From IMG/VR virus record IMGVR_UViG_3300045135_003624, positions 1 to 21,794 of that record: a stretch of 21,794 nt of DNA; one strand, written 5' to 3'. The notes under the pieces were generated by a model, which was not told the origin of the DNA, did not search any database, and saw only the letters and a program-made list of their open reading frames with translations. This DNA comes from a virus. Below, piece by piece: positions 20,186 to 21,794 of the stretch (the stretch's first letter is position 1; the number at the start of each line of letters is the position of its first letter). A program made the translations under genes and the position numbers.

Positions 20186-21682
20186 TTACTCCTGATTGGT
20201 GGCGTGATCGGACGCTGCTGCGCCATCCTCTGGATCAGGACGACGCGTCGGCGTGGCCCTCGCTCCCTGCGTCTCGCCAGAGCTCGAACGATAGGCCAGC
20301 CCCAGATCGACCGCGCGTTTCGCGTCCGACGCATTCTCCCGGTCGACCTCTTCGATGTCGTAGCCCGTGGCCTCGACGACCTTGCGGCGTGAGGTGAGGC
20401 CCGCATCCATCGCCAGCACCTGCGCCTGAATATCTTTGAGCGGATCGACCCAGTCCCACCGGGGCGGGATCCACTGCACGGGCCGCGCTGTGGTAAGATC
20501 GACATTGAGGGCGCCCGCAAGCACGGCGGTCTCCAGCCAACGCCGCCAGATGGGTCGACAGAACTGATGCGCCATAACCCCATGCTGCAATTGACCAATG
20601 CGGCGGCGGAATTCGACCAGTTCGGCCCGAAGGCTGGAATAGTTCGCTTGCCGCACGTCCCCCGTAACCAAGTGATAAGGCAGACCCAGCGACGCCGAGA
20701 CAGCGAGCAGCGTTCGATACTGGAACGCCTCATAGCCGCCGCCCACATCGGCGGGGCTCGAGAACTTCACATCCTCACCCGGTAGAAGCACCTGCATCGT
20801 GCCCGGCTCTAAACTGGCCAGCGCCGCGCCATCAAGGTCCGCCTCCCCCTCCCCCATCATTGGGTCTTCTGGCGCTGTCTTGGTGATGAAGCCCGCGAAC
20901 ATTGCCGCAGTTTTCTTCCGGTCGAGCTCAGCGTCGTCGTATTGGTCCAAGAGGAACAGCCGCACCATAGCAGGCGCAACATGCGGCAGACCCCGGATTT
21001 GCCCCGCATCAATGGGGCGGTAGATGTGCAGCACCTCTTCTGCTGGCACGCGCACTGTGTCGGGCACCGCGACGCGTTGATCCGTGCTGTCGCCCGGGTG
21101 ACGGCGGCGAAAGTGATAGGCCACCCGCCGCCCGATCAGGTCGAATTCGATCCCGCAGCGGATGCGGTTGCCGTTTGGGTCCGTTTCCGTCTTCTCAAAG
21201 GGCAGCATCTCGGATTGCAGAAGCTGCAACTGCAGCGGCACAAGCATCCCGTCTTCCGCCCTTCGCGGGCGCAAGCGCACGAAGCATTCGCCCGCGACAA
21301 ACATCTCCCGCGCAACCATGGCCTGGAGGCCGTAGAAATCGGTCAGCCCATCGGCATCCGCCTCATCCGTCCAAGCGAGCCAGAGTTTCTGGACCTGATC
21401 ACGAAGATCAGCATCACCGATCAACGAAGACGGTTTGATGCCGTCGCCGACGAGATTGGCCGCGAAGGCTTCACAGGCATTCGCCGCATAGCCATTGGTC
21501 ACCACCAATTCCCGCGAGCGGGCCAGCAATCGCGGTCCACCCGAGGCAACCAGCGCGTTGATATTCTCCAGCGGCGGGTTCCAACCGCGCAGCCGGCGCT
21601 TGGCCATCGCCCCTTCCAGACGCGCGCGCATGGCTTCAGGGTCGCCCTGCTTGGGGCGGCGAAACAGGTCGAAGAGTCCCAT
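20186..21682 (-). CDS. Portal protein (B-like)
   Basis: A 498-aa protein, close to lambda B (533 aa). It shows the family order: LARSRELVVTNGYAANACEA, LWLAWTDEADADGLTDFYGL, GECFVRLRPRR, VAYHFRRRHPGDSTDQR, VRVPAEEVLHIYRPIDAGQI, AMVRLFLLDQYDDAELDRKK and YRTLLAVSASLGLPYHLVTG, all recognisable lambda-type portal elements (PF05136). The C-terminus is disordered and polar. Twelve copies make the ring through which DNA is packaged and ejected. It lies between the W-like gene (4 nt gap) and the protease (4 nt gap), in lambda order. Confidence 0.95.
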   Translation of the reverse strand: MGLFDLFRRPKQGDPEAMRARLEGAMAKRRLRGWNPPLENINALVASGGPRLLARSRELVVTNGYAANACEAFAANLVGDGIKPSSLIGDADLRDQVQKLWLAWTDEADADGLTDFYGLQAMVAREMFVAGECFVRLRPRRAEDGMLVPLQLQLLQSEMLPFEKTETDPNGNRIRCGIEFDLIGRRVAYHFRRRHPGDSTDQRVAVPDTVRVPAEEVLHIYRPIDAGQIRGLPHVAPAMVRLFLLDQYDDAELDRKKTAAMFAGFITKTAPEDPMMGEGEADLDGAALASLEPGTMQVLLPGEDVKFSSPADVGGGYEAFQYRTLLAVSASLGLPYHLVTGDVRQANYSSLRAELVEFRRRIGQLQHGVMAHQFCRPIWRRWLETAVLAGALNVDLTTARPVQWIPPRWDWVDPLKDIQAQVLAMDAGLTSRRKVVEATGYDIEEVDRENASDAKRAVDLGLAYRSSSGETQGARATPTRRPDPEDGAAASDHATNQE

Positions 21683-21686
21683 ACGT

Positions 21687-21794
21687 TCAGAGCCCCTTGG
21701 CCGTTGTCACGCGAACATGACGCACAATGCGCCGCCCCTCGGCAGCGGCGATTTCGCGGTCCAGGGCCTCGATAGCTCGGTCGATCTCGGCGAC
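21687..21794 (-). CDS. Head-tail joining protein W-like, 3' end only
   Basis: The last 35 codons of a gene cut by the window edge: VAEIDRAIEALDREIAAAEG, then RRIVRHVRVTTAKGL and TGA. The helical coiled segment followed by a basic strand resembles the C-terminus of small gpW-type joining proteins, which precede portal genes in lambda order. It ends 4 bp before the portal start. The identity rests mainly on position; the N-terminus is not visible. Confidence 0.55.
   Translation of the reverse strand, partial: VAEIDRAIEALDREIAAAEGRRIVRHVRVTTAKGL

Noticed and set aside
20182-20748. N-terminal extension of the prohead protease frame upstream of 20181
   Set aside because: The extension is Arg/Trp-rich shadow sequence within the portal gene. 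The Met at 20181 has a good ribosome site and starts the ClpP-type domain.
1-21794. CRISPR arrays, tRNA or rRNA genes, insertion sequences, integrase or attachment sites
   Set aside because: None was seen on reading both strands. The only clear repeats are the fibre gene duplication and the inverted repeats listed.

Overview
The window is a block of late genes from a tailed temperate phage (siphovirus) or prophage. The GC-rich coding sequence and the character of the proteins suggest an alphaproteobacterial host, most likely of the Rhodobacteraceae/Roseobacter group. No host gene, integrase, repressor, terminase or attachment site is visible, so both ends of the element lie outside the window. 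Almost everything is read from the minus strand, so transcription runs from right to left.

Head and tail module (21794 down to 5775). The order matches phage lambda almost gene for gene: W-like joining protein (partial), portal (B), ClpP-type prohead protease (C), decoration protein (D), major capsid protein (E), FII-like and Z-like joining proteins, U-like tail terminator, tail tube (V), tail assembly chaperone G with a -1 frameshift product GT, tape measure (H), M-, L- and K-like tail tip proteins, and the J-like tip attachment protein with fibronectin-type segments. Most neighbours touch or overlap (ATGA or TGATG), which points to one translationally coupled operon.

Three cargo insertions break this order, each at a gene boundary. 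A parDE toxin-antitoxin pair lies between Z and U on the operon strand with its own promoter and operator. A plus-strand pair, a bactofilin and a membrane-anchored staphylococcal-nuclease-like protein, lies between U and V. A plus-strand higBA toxin-antitoxin pair lies between the GT extension and the tape measure gene, with a palindromic operator just upstream.

Lysis and fibre module (5571 down to 1). After J come a small fibre-type protein, a holin-like protein, a small unknown protein and a strong rho-independent terminator. Then follow an endolysin with a C-terminal membrane helix, a nested Rz/Rz1-like spanin pair, an unknown beta-rich protein, a collagen-like mini protein, two tail fibre proteins (one with an EF-hand-like loop and 300-bp repeats), a putative fibre accessory protein and a GNAT-like protein.

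The most notable observations are the complete -1 frameshift signal in gene G (slippery A AAA AAC, 5-nt spacer, 14-bp hairpin), the cysteine-rich, zinc-ribbon-like start of the frameshifted extension, the bactofilin/nuclease cargo, and two different toxin-antitoxin systems inside a morphogenesis operon.
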